Positions 1 to 7,179 of a stretch of DNA of 8,292 bases are shown piece by piece. The position numbers and the translations under genes were made by a program. Source of the stretch: CAVPGH01 sp046726955 (GTDB taxonomy: Bacteria > Acidobacteriota > Vicinamibacteria > Fen-336); assembly GCA_046726955.1 (NCBI GenBank), contig JBKPBQ010000187.1:1-8292 (forward strand), in the 5' to 3' direction. A model generated the notes under the pieces. The model ran no database searches. It was not told where the DNA came from and was given only the letters and a program-made list of their open reading frames with translations. The stretch's first letter is position 1; each line of letters starts with the position of its first letter.

Positions 1-717
1 GGCCTCAGCCGTACGGAGGTTGGGCGACGGCGGAACCCAGGGGCGACCCGTGTCCGGCCAGGTCATCGTGCGCTTCCACCCGGTCATGGGAACGACCGTC
101 AGGCGAGCGGGAGCGCTGCGGCGCGCGTTGGCGTAGCGGGCCATCTCGCCGAGCGTCAGGCCGTGGACGAGCGGTCCGGGGGCCATGTTCACGAGGCGGA
201 CGGGAAGCTCTTCGGAAGGATCGCGCATGGGCCCGGCCGCGCGCGCGCCGCCGAGGGGATTCGGCCGATCGAGGACCACGACCTCGAGTCCCGCCTCTGC
301 GGCGGCCTCCAGGCACAGGAGCATCGTGCTCGCGTACGTGTAGAAGCGGACGCCCGCGTCCTGCAGGTCCACCACGAGCACGTCGAGACCGGCGAGATCC
401 TGGGCGCGCGGCTTCGTTCGTTCGCCGTAGAGGCTCACCACGGGGAGGCCGGATGCGGCGTCCTTCCCGCTCTCCACAGTCTCTCCGGCGGCGGCGGTGC
501 CCCGCAGACCGTGCTCGGGTCCGAAGAGCCGACGGACATCGACTCCGAGCGTGCGTAACACGTCCACCGCGTGGCGCCCGTCCGCGGTGACCGAAGCCGC
601 GTGGACGACGAGGCCCACGCGCTTGCCGAGTAGCGGACGCCCGCCATCGGCCTCCACACGCTCGAGCCCGACCTGGACGGCCGGGGCCGCGCCGAGGAGC
701 AGGGCGACGGCGAGCAT
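1..717 (-). CDS. namZ: NamZ-like exo-beta-N-acetylmuramidase (DUF1343, GH171), 3' end outside window
   Basis: Only the first 239 codons are present; family members are usually about 400 residues, so the C-terminal part lies beyond the left edge. Visible family motifs are LFGPEHGLRG (residues 64-73, with the conserved Glu68), LPVVSLYGE (91-99), VVDLQDAGVRFYTY (115-128), VVVLDRPNPLGG (147-158), HGLTLGEMA (185-193) and WVPPSPN (227-233). Characterised NamZ removes terminal MurNAc from the non-reducing end of peptide-free peptidoglycan glycan. The N-terminus is hydrophobic (residues 1-14, ending in AAPA) and looks like a short Sec signal, so a periplasmic or surface site is likely. The ATG at 717 shares its A with the TGA of the upstream gene (TGATG) and has no clear Shine-Dalgarno, which suggests translation by reinitiation. 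The same frame stays open upstream with an Arg-rich stretch, but I see no standard start codon there. Family assignment is firm; the exact substrate is inferred. Confidence 0.93.
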   Translation of the reverse strand, partial: MLAVALLLGAAPAVQVGLERVEADGGRPLLGKRVGLVVHAASVTADGRHAVDVLRTLGVDVRRLFGPEHGLRGTAAAGETVESGKDAASGLPVVSLYGERTKPRAQDLAGLDVLVVDLQDAGVRFYTYASTMLLCLEAAAEAGLEVVVLDRPNPLGGARAAGPMRDPSEELPVRLVNMAPGPLVHGLTLGEMARYANARRSAPARLTVVPMTGWKRTMTWPDTGRPWVPPSPNLRTAEA

Positions 718-3608
718 CAGCGCGCGAGAGCGTCTACGACCGCGTCCGCCACCGACGAGCGCACCTGGCGGATCGCGTTGTTCTCGCGCGTGGGGTGGAC
801 ACGGTTCGTGAGCAGGACCACGAAGAGGCGCCGCTCCGGGTCCATCCACATCGACGTCCCGGTGAACCCCGTGTGTCCGAACGACGTGGGCGAGAGCCGG
901 CTCCCGGCGGACGAGTAGCCGGAGGCGCCGGGAGTGGAGCTGCGAGTGCCCGTCTCGTCGGCCGCGGTGTCCCAACCGAGAGCGCGCGTGGACCCGGGTA
1001 TCCCCGCCCGCTTCGTGAAGCGCTCGACGGTGGCTCGGGAGACGATCCGGTGGTGGTCGAGCACTCCCCCGTAGAGGAGCATCTGTGCGAAGCGCGCGAG
1101 GTCGGGCGCGGTCCCGAACAGCCCGGCGTGCGGTGCGATGCCTCCGAGAGCAAAGGCGTTCTCGTCGTGGACCTCTCCAATCACCACGCGCCCGCGCCAG
1201 GGGTCGAATTCCGTCGGGGCAATCCGCGGAAGCAGGGCGGGCGCGGGGTGATACCTGGTGTCCTTCATGCCAAGCGGTTCGAGTATCCGTTTGGACGCAA
1301 AGCTCTCGAGCGACTCCCCCGCCACGCGCTCCAGCACCTCCCCGAGCAGCATCACCCCGAGATCGCTGTAGACGGACTTCGTGCCCGGCTCGTAGGCGAG
1401 ATCCATGGCCAGGATCCGCTGCAGGTAGGCGGGCCTGGTCTTCAGCTCCTTGTAGAGCGGCGCCCACCAGTCGATGCCCGACGAGTGCGTGAGGAGCTCC
1501 GCGACCGTCACCTTCTCTTTGCCGCCGCCCTTGAAGCCGGGGACGAAGTCCGACACCTTCTTCGCGAGATCGAGCTTGTCCTCGTCCACCAGGATCATGG
1601 CCATCGTGGTGGTCACGATCACCTTGGTCAGGCTCGCGAGGTCGTAGATGGTCGTCGCGCTCGTTTCCGCCGCACCCGGGTCGTAGGAAAGGCGGCCGAA
1701 CGCGCGCAGGTGGACGAGCGCACCGTCCTTGCCCACCGCGAGGACTCCCCCGGGGAACGCCTTGTCGCGGACCGCGGCCTCCATCACCGCGTCGGCCTGC
1801 TCGAGCCCCTCGGGCCGGAATCCCATGTCCGGCGGGTTCGCCGTACGCAGAGTCATGTCGTGCTTCGCCACCTCCAGGCCGTGCCCGTAGGGATAGAGCC
1901 CCGGCAGCGTCACCGGCAGCTTTCCGCGGACAGCATACTCTCCGAAGAGCGCGGCCATGGCCGCGTGCTGGCTCGACTCCGCTCCTCCGTACGCGGCCAC
2001 GAAGACGGGGACGTCGGGCATCTGGCGCAGCAGGTACGGGCTGCCGAACGACAGAACGACCACCGGCCGCCCGGCCCGGACGAGCGCTTCCAGGAGCCGG
2101 GCGTGGCTCTCCGACATGTCCGCGGTCGCCCGCGCTCCCCCCACTCGCACGAAGCAGGAGGCGACGACGTGCGTGAACTGCGGGGCGCGCGCGACGAGCG
2201 CAGCCGTCGTCTCCGCCGAGACCTCCGGCCCCAGGCTCACCGTCTCCGTCGGAATGCGGCGCGCTTCGAGCTCGTCCTCCGGTATTCCGAGGAGGAGCGG
2301 GTTGCGGACGTCGCTGGAGAGCACCAGGTGGAGCAGCCGAAGCGGAGCCTCGGCGTGGAGCGGGAGGATGCCGCCTTCGTTCCGGACGACGGTGATCGAG
2401 GCCCGCGCGATCTCGTCCGACCGGGCCATGTCCTCGGGGCGCTGCAGGCTCTTGAGCGTCGCCTCAGGGTCCACCCGGCGGTTCTGGTCGAGGCCGAGCC
2501 TCTCCTTCGTCTCCAGGATCCGCCGCACCGACTCGTCGATCCGCGCCTCGGTGAGCTGGCCTTCCTTCACGGCGCGCACCAGCGACTGGACGGCCACGTC
2601 CGGCTCGGGCGGGAGGAGGACGAGGTCCGCGCCCGCCTGCACCGCGCGCACCGCCGCTTCTCCCGTCCAGGCCGGGCGCACGCCGGCCATGTCCATGCCG
2701 TCCGTGACGAGAAGCCCGGTGAACCGGAGCTCGGAGCGTAGGACGTCGGCGATGGGCGGCGAGAGCGTCGCCGGCGTGTCGGTCGGATCGAGGGCGTGGA
2801 CGGCGATGTGGCCCATCATCACCCAGTCAACCCCGGCCTCGACCGCCCGCCGGAACGGCAGGAGCTCCACCGACTCGAGGCGCGCGCGGTCCGCGGCGAC
2901 CGTCGCCACCTGCAGGTGGGAATCGATCGCGGTGTCTCCGTGGCCGGGGAAGTGCTTGGCGGTCGTGAGGAGGCCTCCCGACTTCGCTCCCTTGACGAAA
3001 GCGGCCACGAGATCGGCCACGAGCGCGGGGTCCTCGCCGAACGAGCGGACGTTGATCACCGGGTTGGCCGGGTTGTTGTTCACGTCGGCCACGGGGGCGA
3101 AAGCCCAGTGGATGCCGAGCGCGCGTCCCTCGCGGGCCGCGACCTCTCCCGCGAACCGCGCCGCGTCCGCAGAGCGCGTGGCCCCGAGCGCCATCGCGAA
3201 CGGAAGCGGCACGACGCCGCGCCGGATGCGGAAGGCCAGACCGCGCTCCATGTCGGCGGAGACGAGCAGCGGCAGCTCGGCGGCTCCCTGCAGCTCGTTC
3301 AGCAGGCGCGGCAGCGAGCCCACCTCCGAGTCGAAGACGACGAGCGTCCCCACCTTCAAGACGCGGACCTGCTGGAGCAGTCGCTGGGCCGCGGCCGAGC
3401 TCGGATTCCGCGGCAGGCCGGCGACGCGCACGCCGATCATCTGGCCGACCTTTTCGGGCAGGCTCAGCCGGGCGAGCGTCGCGCGCGCCCAGGGATACGA
3501 GGGCGGCGGCGGCGTGGCCGGCGCGGCCGGGGGCTGGGTCTTGCCGCCGGGATGTCGACAGGACGCAGCGAAGAGGAGGACGAGGACCGCCCTCCCCGCG
3601 TGCCTCAA
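717..3608 (-). CDS. Lipoprotein fusing NagZ-type GH3 beta-N-acetylglucosaminidase with AmiE-type serine hydrolase
   Basis: A protein of 963 residues. Residues 1-17 form a lipoprotein signal ending in LLFAASC (Cys17), followed by a Pro-rich tether (26-39). Residues about 50-373 are the GH3 N-domain with the NagZ signature KHFPGHGDT (218-226), the Asp229-Ser-His231 catalytic dyad typical of NagZ, and Asp303 in TDGMDM as likely nucleophile. About 403-577 resembles a GH3 C-terminal domain. About 600-960 is a class C beta-lactamase-fold serine hydrolase with SLTK (Ser659, Lys662), YSD (747-749) and HTG (912-914). Known NagZ cleaves terminal GlcNAc from muropeptides, and B. subtilis AmiE removes the peptide from MurNAc, so one anchored polypeptide may do both. 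The start is the TTG at 3608, overlapping the TGA of the GHL10 gene (TTGA), with GGGGGAGG 12 nt upstream (3628-3621). The open frame continues upstream to 4475, but that part is out-of-frame GHL10 sequence. GH3-beta-lactamase fusions of this size are also known in Bacteroidota. Confidence 0.93.
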   Translation of the reverse strand: MRHAGRAVLVLLFAASCRHPGGKTQPPAAPATPPPPSYPWARATLARLSLPEKVGQMIGVRVAGLPRNPSSAAAQRLLQQVRVLKVGTLVVFDSEVGSLPRLLNELQGAAELPLLVSADMERGLAFRIRRGVVPLPFAMALGATRSADAARFAGEVAAREGRALGIHWAFAPVADVNNNPANPVINVRSFGEDPALVADLVAAFVKGAKSGGLLTTAKHFPGHGDTAIDSHLQVATVAADRARLESVELLPFRRAVEAGVDWVMMGHIAVHALDPTDTPATLSPPIADVLRSELRFTGLLVTDGMDMAGVRPAWTGEAAVRAVQAGADLVLLPPEPDVAVQSLVRAVKEGQLTEARIDESVRRILETKERLGLDQNRRVDPEATLKSLQRPEDMARSDEIARASITVVRNEGGILPLHAEAPLRLLHLVLSSDVRNPLLLGIPEDELEARRIPTETVSLGPEVSAETTAALVARAPQFTHVVASCFVRVGGARATADMSESHARLLEALVRAGRPVVVLSFGSPYLLRQMPDVPVFVAAYGGAESSQHAAMAALFGEYAVRGKLPVTLPGLYPYGHGLEVAKHDMTLRTANPPDMGFRPEGLEQADAVMEAAVRDKAFPGGVLAVGKDGALVHLRAFGRLSYDPGAAETSATTIYDLASLTKVIVTTTMAMILVDEDKLDLAKKVSDFVPGFKGGGKEKVTVAELLTHSSGIDWWAPLYKELKTRPAYLQRILAMDLAYEPGTKSVYSDLGVMLLGEVLERVAGESLESFASKRILEPLGMKDTRYHPAPALLPRIAPTEFDPWRGRVVIGEVHDENAFALGGIAPHAGLFGTAPDLARFAQMLLYGGVLDHHRIVSRATVERFTKRAGIPGSTRALGWDTAADETGTRSSTPGASGYSSAGSRLSPTSFGHTGFTGTSMWMDPERRLFVVLLTNRVHPTRENNAIRQVRSSVADAVVDALAR

Positions 3609-4798
3609 CGCGAGCCCGCGCCTCCCCCGGCCGTACGGGCCCCCGCTCCCGCGGCCGCCGGCGTGAAGGCGGCTTCGCGCAGCCGCTGCAGGTCCGCCGT
3701 GGCCAGCGACTCGTGCGAGAAGAGGACGACGCCGGTGGCGCCCGACTCTCGCGCGAGCTGGATCTTCTCCACGATGCCGGGCAGGTCCAGGCGGTAGGCG
3801 CCGATGCCCGCCCAGAGACGCTGGCCGGCGAGGACGAGCGAGCGCGCCTGCTGGATCTGCGCGGTGAAGATGCGGTTCTCGGGCGTGTAGGCCATCGGGA
3901 CGACCGCGTCGAGCAGCCGCTCGTTGAGCCAGCGCGGCCAGGCCTGGAAGCGCTGGGAGACGGCCTGGGCCTCGTCCGGTGTCACCGCGGCGGAAACCAC
4001 GATCCCCGGCCTTTCCTTGCGAGCAAGGGCGCTCAGCCGCGACGCGAGGACGGTCACGCAGCTCCGGCGGTACTCGTCCCACGCCTCGGGGTTGCGGGCA
4101 GGACCGTTGAGCAGGTCGCCTTCCCTGCGCAGGCGGCGGAAGCCCTCGAGCGCGGCCGGCGAGTAGTCGTAGTCGGCGTTGGGATACCGGATGAAGTCGA
4201 GGTGCAGCCCATCCACGGGATACGCCCGCACGATCTCCCGCACCACAGCTTCGAGGTGCTCCACCACCCCCGGCGCGGAGGGCGAGAGGTACTGGCCTTC
4301 CACGTCCGGATCGCCCTTGGCCTGGTTGCCGAGCCGGAAGAGACCGGCCGGTGTCGTGCCGAGCCCCGCGGCCGCCGAGGAGCGCGGGACCATGACCCAG
4401 TCGGGGTGCTGGCGCAGGATGTGCCCTTCGGGAAGCGGCTGGCCGAAGTGCGCGGTCAGGAGGACGTTGACCCACGCGTGGACCTCGAGGCCCCGCGCGC
4501 GGGCGCGGTCGAGGAGCCGCGCGAAGGGATCGAAGCTCGGCGGCTGCTGCGCGAGCAGAAGGCTACGCGAGACGAGACGCGACTCGTAGAACGCGTCGCC
4601 ACGTCCTCGGACCTGCACGAAGAGCGTGTTGAACCCGGCCTCGGTCGCCTCGTCCACCACGCGGTCCACCTGCGCGGGCGAGACGAGCGCCGTCCGAACG
4701 ACCCAGAGGCCGCGGACCTCGCGCGACGGAGGCTCGGCGGCGGAGAGAGCGTGGCCCGCGCAGAGCGACAAGGCGGCAACGGCGGGCAGCAGCCGCAT
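3605..4798 (-). CDS. Secreted GHL10 (DUF187) glycoside hydrolase, DigH/YngK-like
   Basis: A protein of 397 residues with a Sec-type signal peptide (MRLLPAVAALSLCAGHALSA, cleavage near Ala20-Ala21); its Cys13 does not sit in a valid lipobox. Residues about 26-345 are a GHL10 TIM-barrel. Motifs include REVRGLWVVR (26-35), FNTLFVQVRGRGDAFYES (56-73), HAWVNV (107-112), HPDWVM (131-136), the hallmark VDGLHLDFIRYPNADYDYS (195-213), DAVVPMAYT (297-305) and GIGAYRLD (331-338). The E. coli family member DigH (YddW) cleaves peptide-free (denuded) peptidoglycan glycan, which makes this the likely endo-acting partner of the two downstream exo-enzymes. The C-terminal tail (about 380-397) is Ala/Gly-rich low complexity. 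The ATG at 4798 is chosen; an in-frame GTG directly before it (4801) is the alternative. No Shine-Dalgarno is visible, but a promoter-like sequence ends about 13 bases upstream, so the mRNA may be nearly leaderless. The stop overlaps the TTG of the next gene. Confidence 0.9.
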   Translation of the reverse strand: MRLLPAVAALSLCAGHALSAAEPPSREVRGLWVVRTALVSPAQVDRVVDEATEAGFNTLFVQVRGRGDAFYESRLVSRSLLLAQQPPSFDPFARLLDRARARGLEVHAWVNVLLTAHFGQPLPEGHILRQHPDWVMVPRSSAAAGLGTTPAGLFRLGNQAKGDPDVEGQYLSPSAPGVVEHLEAVVREIVRAYPVDGLHLDFIRYPNADYDYSPAALEGFRRLRREGDLLNGPARNPEAWDEYRRSCVTVLASRLSALARKERPGIVVSAAVTPDEAQAVSQRFQAWPRWLNERLLDAVVPMAYTPENRIFTAQIQQARSLVLAGQRLWAGIGAYRLDLPGIVEKIQLARESGATGVVLFSHESLATADLQRLREAAFTPAAAGAGARTAGGGAGSR

Positions 4799-4810
4799 CA
4801 CGGATTCCGA

Positions 4811-4839
4811 ATGTTAACAGTCGCTTAACGCCGGGGCAA
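4811..4839 (-). promoter_or_regulatory. Candidate sigma70-type promoter for the GHL10-NagZ/AmiE-NamZ unit
   Basis: On the minus strand TTGCCC (4839-4834) and TAACAT (4816-4811) are separated by exactly 17 nt; each matches 4 of 6 consensus bases. This is the only AT-rich patch in a very GC-rich window and lies in the 61-bp gap before the GHL10 gene. Transcription would begin around 4804, leaving a leader of only a few bases before the GTG at 4801 or ATG at 4798, in keeping with the missing Shine-Dalgarno. The call rests on pattern alone. Confidence 0.35.
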
Positions 4840-4862
4840 CCGTTCTCTTGCGGCTCCGGTGC

Positions 4863-6365
4863 TCAAGGCAGCGAGCGGCGCCGCGCGTACCAGGAGATCG
4901 GCGCCACCGGCCCGGAAACGGTCACTTCTTTCTGGAAGCCGCTGCCCGCGCCGAGGAAGGCGACGGGCTCGAGCCCGGCGTCACCGGGGAGCGCGAGGAA
5001 CGTGATCCCGTAGCGGTCGAGGATCCGCCGGCGCTCCTCGGGAGCCGCCTCGGCGTAGAAGCGGTGCATCTCCGCGCTCCGCTCCGCGAAAGCCGCGGCC
5101 GCTTCGTGGCCGACGACCGCGCGACACGCGCTCAGCCCGATGGCGTACAGGCTGATGTCCGGCGGGGCGTAGACGACGTCGCTCGGGCGGCAACGCGAGC
5201 GGAGCGCTTCGGCCGCCGCCATCGTCTCGCGCGCCACGAACCAGTTCGGGTCGGGAGCGAGGACGATCCGCGTGGCGACGAGGGTCGTAGTCCCCATGAC
5301 GAGCACGGCGACAGCGGTGAACGCGGGCGGACGGCGCGACAGCGCGAGGGCTCCCAGCATCAGGAGCGGGGCGCCGAGGCCGACGCCGAACTGGAGAGAG
5401 AAGCCTCCGACCCGCAGGAAGGTGATTCCGGCGGCGACGAGAACCCAGGCCCAGAGGTGGAAGCGCGCGCGTCCCGCCTCGTCGGCCCGGGACGGCGGAG
5501 GTGCGAAGGCCGCGAGGAGTACGGCAGGACCGAGCGCCCAGACGAACGGTCCCCAGGCCGGGAACGCGTAGCGCGCCTGGACGCCGGCGAACGTCGGGCC
5601 GGCAAAGAAGAAGATCCAGAGGTCGTAGGCGTAGACGGGCACGAGGCCGAGGAGAGGAATCCACCCGTGGAGCCAGCGCCGTGGCGGCTCGACGGCGGCC
5701 ACCGCGAGCACGCGCGCCGCGACCAGCGTCACGGCATCGTACGGTCGGACGAGCGCGAGGCAGCTTCCGAGCAGGATCCCGAGCCACGACCGGCCGGACT
5801 CGAATGCGAAGAGTCCCCAGGCGAGGAGCGCCGTCCCTGCCGTGAAGTGCGGGTTGGACAGCATGCCGATGAACGGAAAGCAGCCAGTCGAGAGGTCGAG
5901 GCTCTCGCCCACGGGCCGTTCGGTCAGCTCGAAGACGAGGCCGCCGAGGCCGCCGCCGGTCGCCACCAGGAGGAGAGACCAAAACCGGTGGGACGCGGGG
6001 AGACCGGCGCGCCGCAGCCAGGCATCGACACTAGCGAGGAGCGCCAGTGAGGCGAGGAGCCCGAAGAGCCGATAGGCCAGGAAGGGATGCCGGCCGACGA
6101 CGGCGGAGATCCGGCCGATCGTCCACCACTCGAGATTGACGAGGCGGGCCGGATGCGACGCCGGTTCGAGCTTGTTGTGGAAGAGTAAGGCGCCGTCCTC
6201 GGCCTGCTGCACGTAGGACACGTAGTTGTAGAAGTCGTCGATCCAATGGAAGGTGCCCGCGAAGACGCGGCCGGGGGGAGGCGAGAGCGCAGCGCGGACG
6301 TAGGGAGCGTTGACCCAGGCGCCGACGAGGAGCCAGACGGCGAGGACCGCCCGGAACCGTCCCAG
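4863..6365 (-). CDS. Polytopic membrane protein, probable GT-C-fold glycosyltransferase-like
   Basis: About 500 residues with roughly ten hydrophobic segments and a soluble C-terminal region of about 110 residues. After the first membrane segment (about 4-23) a loop carries FHWIDDFYNYVSYVQQ (39-54); an acidic pair (Asp43-Asp44) in the first extracytoplasmic loop is where GT-C enzymes that use polyprenyl-phosphate sugars keep their catalytic Asp. The tail, with VVYAPPDISLYAI, a VGHE motif and DRYGITFLALP, resembles the soluble end of many uncharacterised GT-C-like proteins. Donor and acceptor cannot be told from sequence. The start is uncertain: between the stop of the DUF4388 gene and the first membrane segment the frame has no ATG, GTG or TTG. 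I place it at CTG 6365, five bases after a GAGG, which keeps the first membrane helix. Alternatives are ATG 6530, overlapping DUF4388 by about 158 bp and adding about 55 Arg/Ser-rich residues, or a downstream GTG near 6219 that loses the first helix. Confidence 0.7.
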   Translation of the reverse strand: MGRFRAVLAVWLLVGAWVNAPYVRAALSPPPGRVFAGTFHWIDDFYNYVSYVQQAEDGALLFHNKLEPASHPARLVNLEWWTIGRISAVVGRHPFLAYRLFGLLASLALLASVDAWLRRAGLPASHRFWSLLLVATGGGLGGLVFELTERPVGESLDLSTGCFPFIGMLSNPHFTAGTALLAWGLFAFESGRSWLGILLGSCLALVRPYDAVTLVAARVLAVAAVEPPRRWLHGWIPLLGLVPVYAYDLWIFFFAGPTFAGVQARYAFPAWGPFVWALGPAVLLAAFAPPPSRADEAGRARFHLWAWVLVAAGITFLRVGGFSLQFGVGLGAPLLMLGALALSRRPPAFTAVAVLVMGTTTLVATRIVLAPDPNWFVARETMAAAEALRSRCRPSDVVYAPPDISLYAIGLSACRAVVGHEAAAAFAERSAEMHRFYAEAAPEERRRILDRYGITFLALPGDAGLEPVAFLGAGSGFQKEVTVSGPVAPISWYARRRSLP

Positions 6366-6372
6366 GACGGCC

Positions 6373-7179
6373 TCAGGCCACCGGCCGGACGTGCACGTCC
6401 TCGCCCTCGCGCAGGCCGAGCTCGGAGAACGTCGAGCGCGGGAGCACGATGTCGCGGCCGAGCCCGCTCCGGAAGGCGACGGGCAGGCGCCGCGCCTTGC
6501 GCGAGAAGTTCCGGACCTCGACGCGCGCAATGCCTTCGAGGAAGCGGCTCATGAGGCGCCACTCCTGCTCGAGGCGGTCGTCCACCTCCGCGGTCTCGCG
6601 GGCGAAGCGTCCCGGAAGCTGGGCGCGTAGCGTCTTCTGCGCGTCCACCGGCTCGAGGAAGCCCGCCTCCGCGAGCTCGAAGAGGATGCGGGCGACGTCG
6701 GGACGCTCGAGCCCGGAGGCCTCCTGAAGGTCGCGCACGTCCCGCACGCCGTCCACCGCCCGCAGCACGCTCCACTCCCTCGCGCCGAGCGGGTATTGCC
6801 GATCGGTCTCCGGGCCCGGAGCCGTCTGGAACACGACGCGGTCGTGCGGGATGAGCTCGTTCAGGCGGTGGAACGCTTCCCCGGTGCGCACGCCTTCGAG
6901 GATGAGCACGTCGACACCCAGCGTCACGTTGGGGTCGATCGCCTTCTCCTCGGGGACGAAGGCGAGCTGGCCCTCCTTCCATCCGAAGAGGTCGAGGATG
7001 GCGTCGTCGCCCTGCAGACGTCCGGCGGTCGCGTGCACGATCGAGCCGCGGTTCAGCCGGATGAGCGTCTGTCGGCCTCCAGGCCCCGAGGCAGTGAGGA
7101 GGCCGGTCTTGCCCGATGCGGCAAACAGCCGGAGTACGTCGCCGAGAGCGACGTCGCTGAGGTTGCCGATGAGCGACAT
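6373..7179 (-). CDS. DUF4388 (PatA-like) protein with winged-helix and AbrB-like C-terminal region
   Basis: A protein of 268 residues. The N-terminus, MSLIGNLSDVALGDVLRLF, then GKTGLL (23-28), LIRLNRGSIVHATAG (39-53) and the KEGQLAFVPEE stretch (68-78), is a typical DUF4388 domain as found in PatA-like and other signalling proteins of Cyanobacteria, Myxococcota and Acidobacteriota. Residues about 127-177 (YPLGAREWSVLRAVDG to AGFLEPVD) look like the winged helix that often follows. Residues about 229-266 (GRDIVLPRSTFSELGLREGE) resemble the swapped-hairpin AbrB/SpoVT pattern of a beta strand, a Pro, a short helix, a GL turn and a final strand; that assignment is my inference. No membrane segment is seen. 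The role is probably regulatory, target unknown. Start ATG 7179 matches the usual family N-terminus. It is transcribed divergently from lolA with only 18 bp between the start codons, and the GT-C-like gene follows about 8 bp after its stop. Confidence 0.85.
   Translation of the reverse strand: MSLIGNLSDVALGDVLRLFAASGKTGLLTASGPGGRQTLIRLNRGSIVHATAGRLQGDDAILDLFGWKEGQLAFVPEEKAIDPNVTLGVDVLILEGVRTGEAFHRLNELIPHDRVVFQTAPGPETDRQYPLGAREWSVLRAVDGVRDVRDLQEASGLERPDVARILFELAEAGFLEPVDAQKTLRAQLPGRFARETAEVDDRLEQEWRLMSRFLEGIARVEVRNFSRKARRLPVAFRSGLGRDIVLPRSTFSELGLREGEDVHVRPVA

Noticed and set aside
744..1807. Beta-lactam resistance gene
   Set aside because: The SxxK domain is fused to a NagZ-type GH3 and has YSD and HTG motifs, pointing to peptidoglycan-fragment processing instead.
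795..2741. 648-codon plus-strand open frame antisense to the GH3 fusion
   Set aside because: Its composition is Arg/Glu/His/Gly-rich with no recognisable motif, and the opposite strand encodes an intact enzyme; long antisense frames are expected at this GC content.
1957..3666. 569-codon plus-strand open frame
   Set aside because: Ser/Arg/Thr/Ala-rich shadow of the GH3 domain; overlaps another antisense frame and shows no domain.
3609..4475. In-frame 289-residue N-terminal extension of the GH3 fusion
   Set aside because: It is Arg/Ala/Gly/Pro-rich, lacks any domain and is out-of-frame translation of the well-supported GHL10 gene on the same strand; the TTG at 3608 gives a proper lipoprotein signal.
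4813..4829. Inverted repeat GTTAA-7 nt-TTAAC as terminator or operator
   Set aside because: The stem is only 5 bp, AT-rich and without a T-tract; it overlaps the candidate promoter and is too short to claim as an operator.
4848..6050. 400-codon plus-strand open frame opposite the membrane protein
   Set aside because: Highly charged Arg/Glu-rich sequence typical of the complement of a hydrophobic gene; the minus strand has clear membrane helices.
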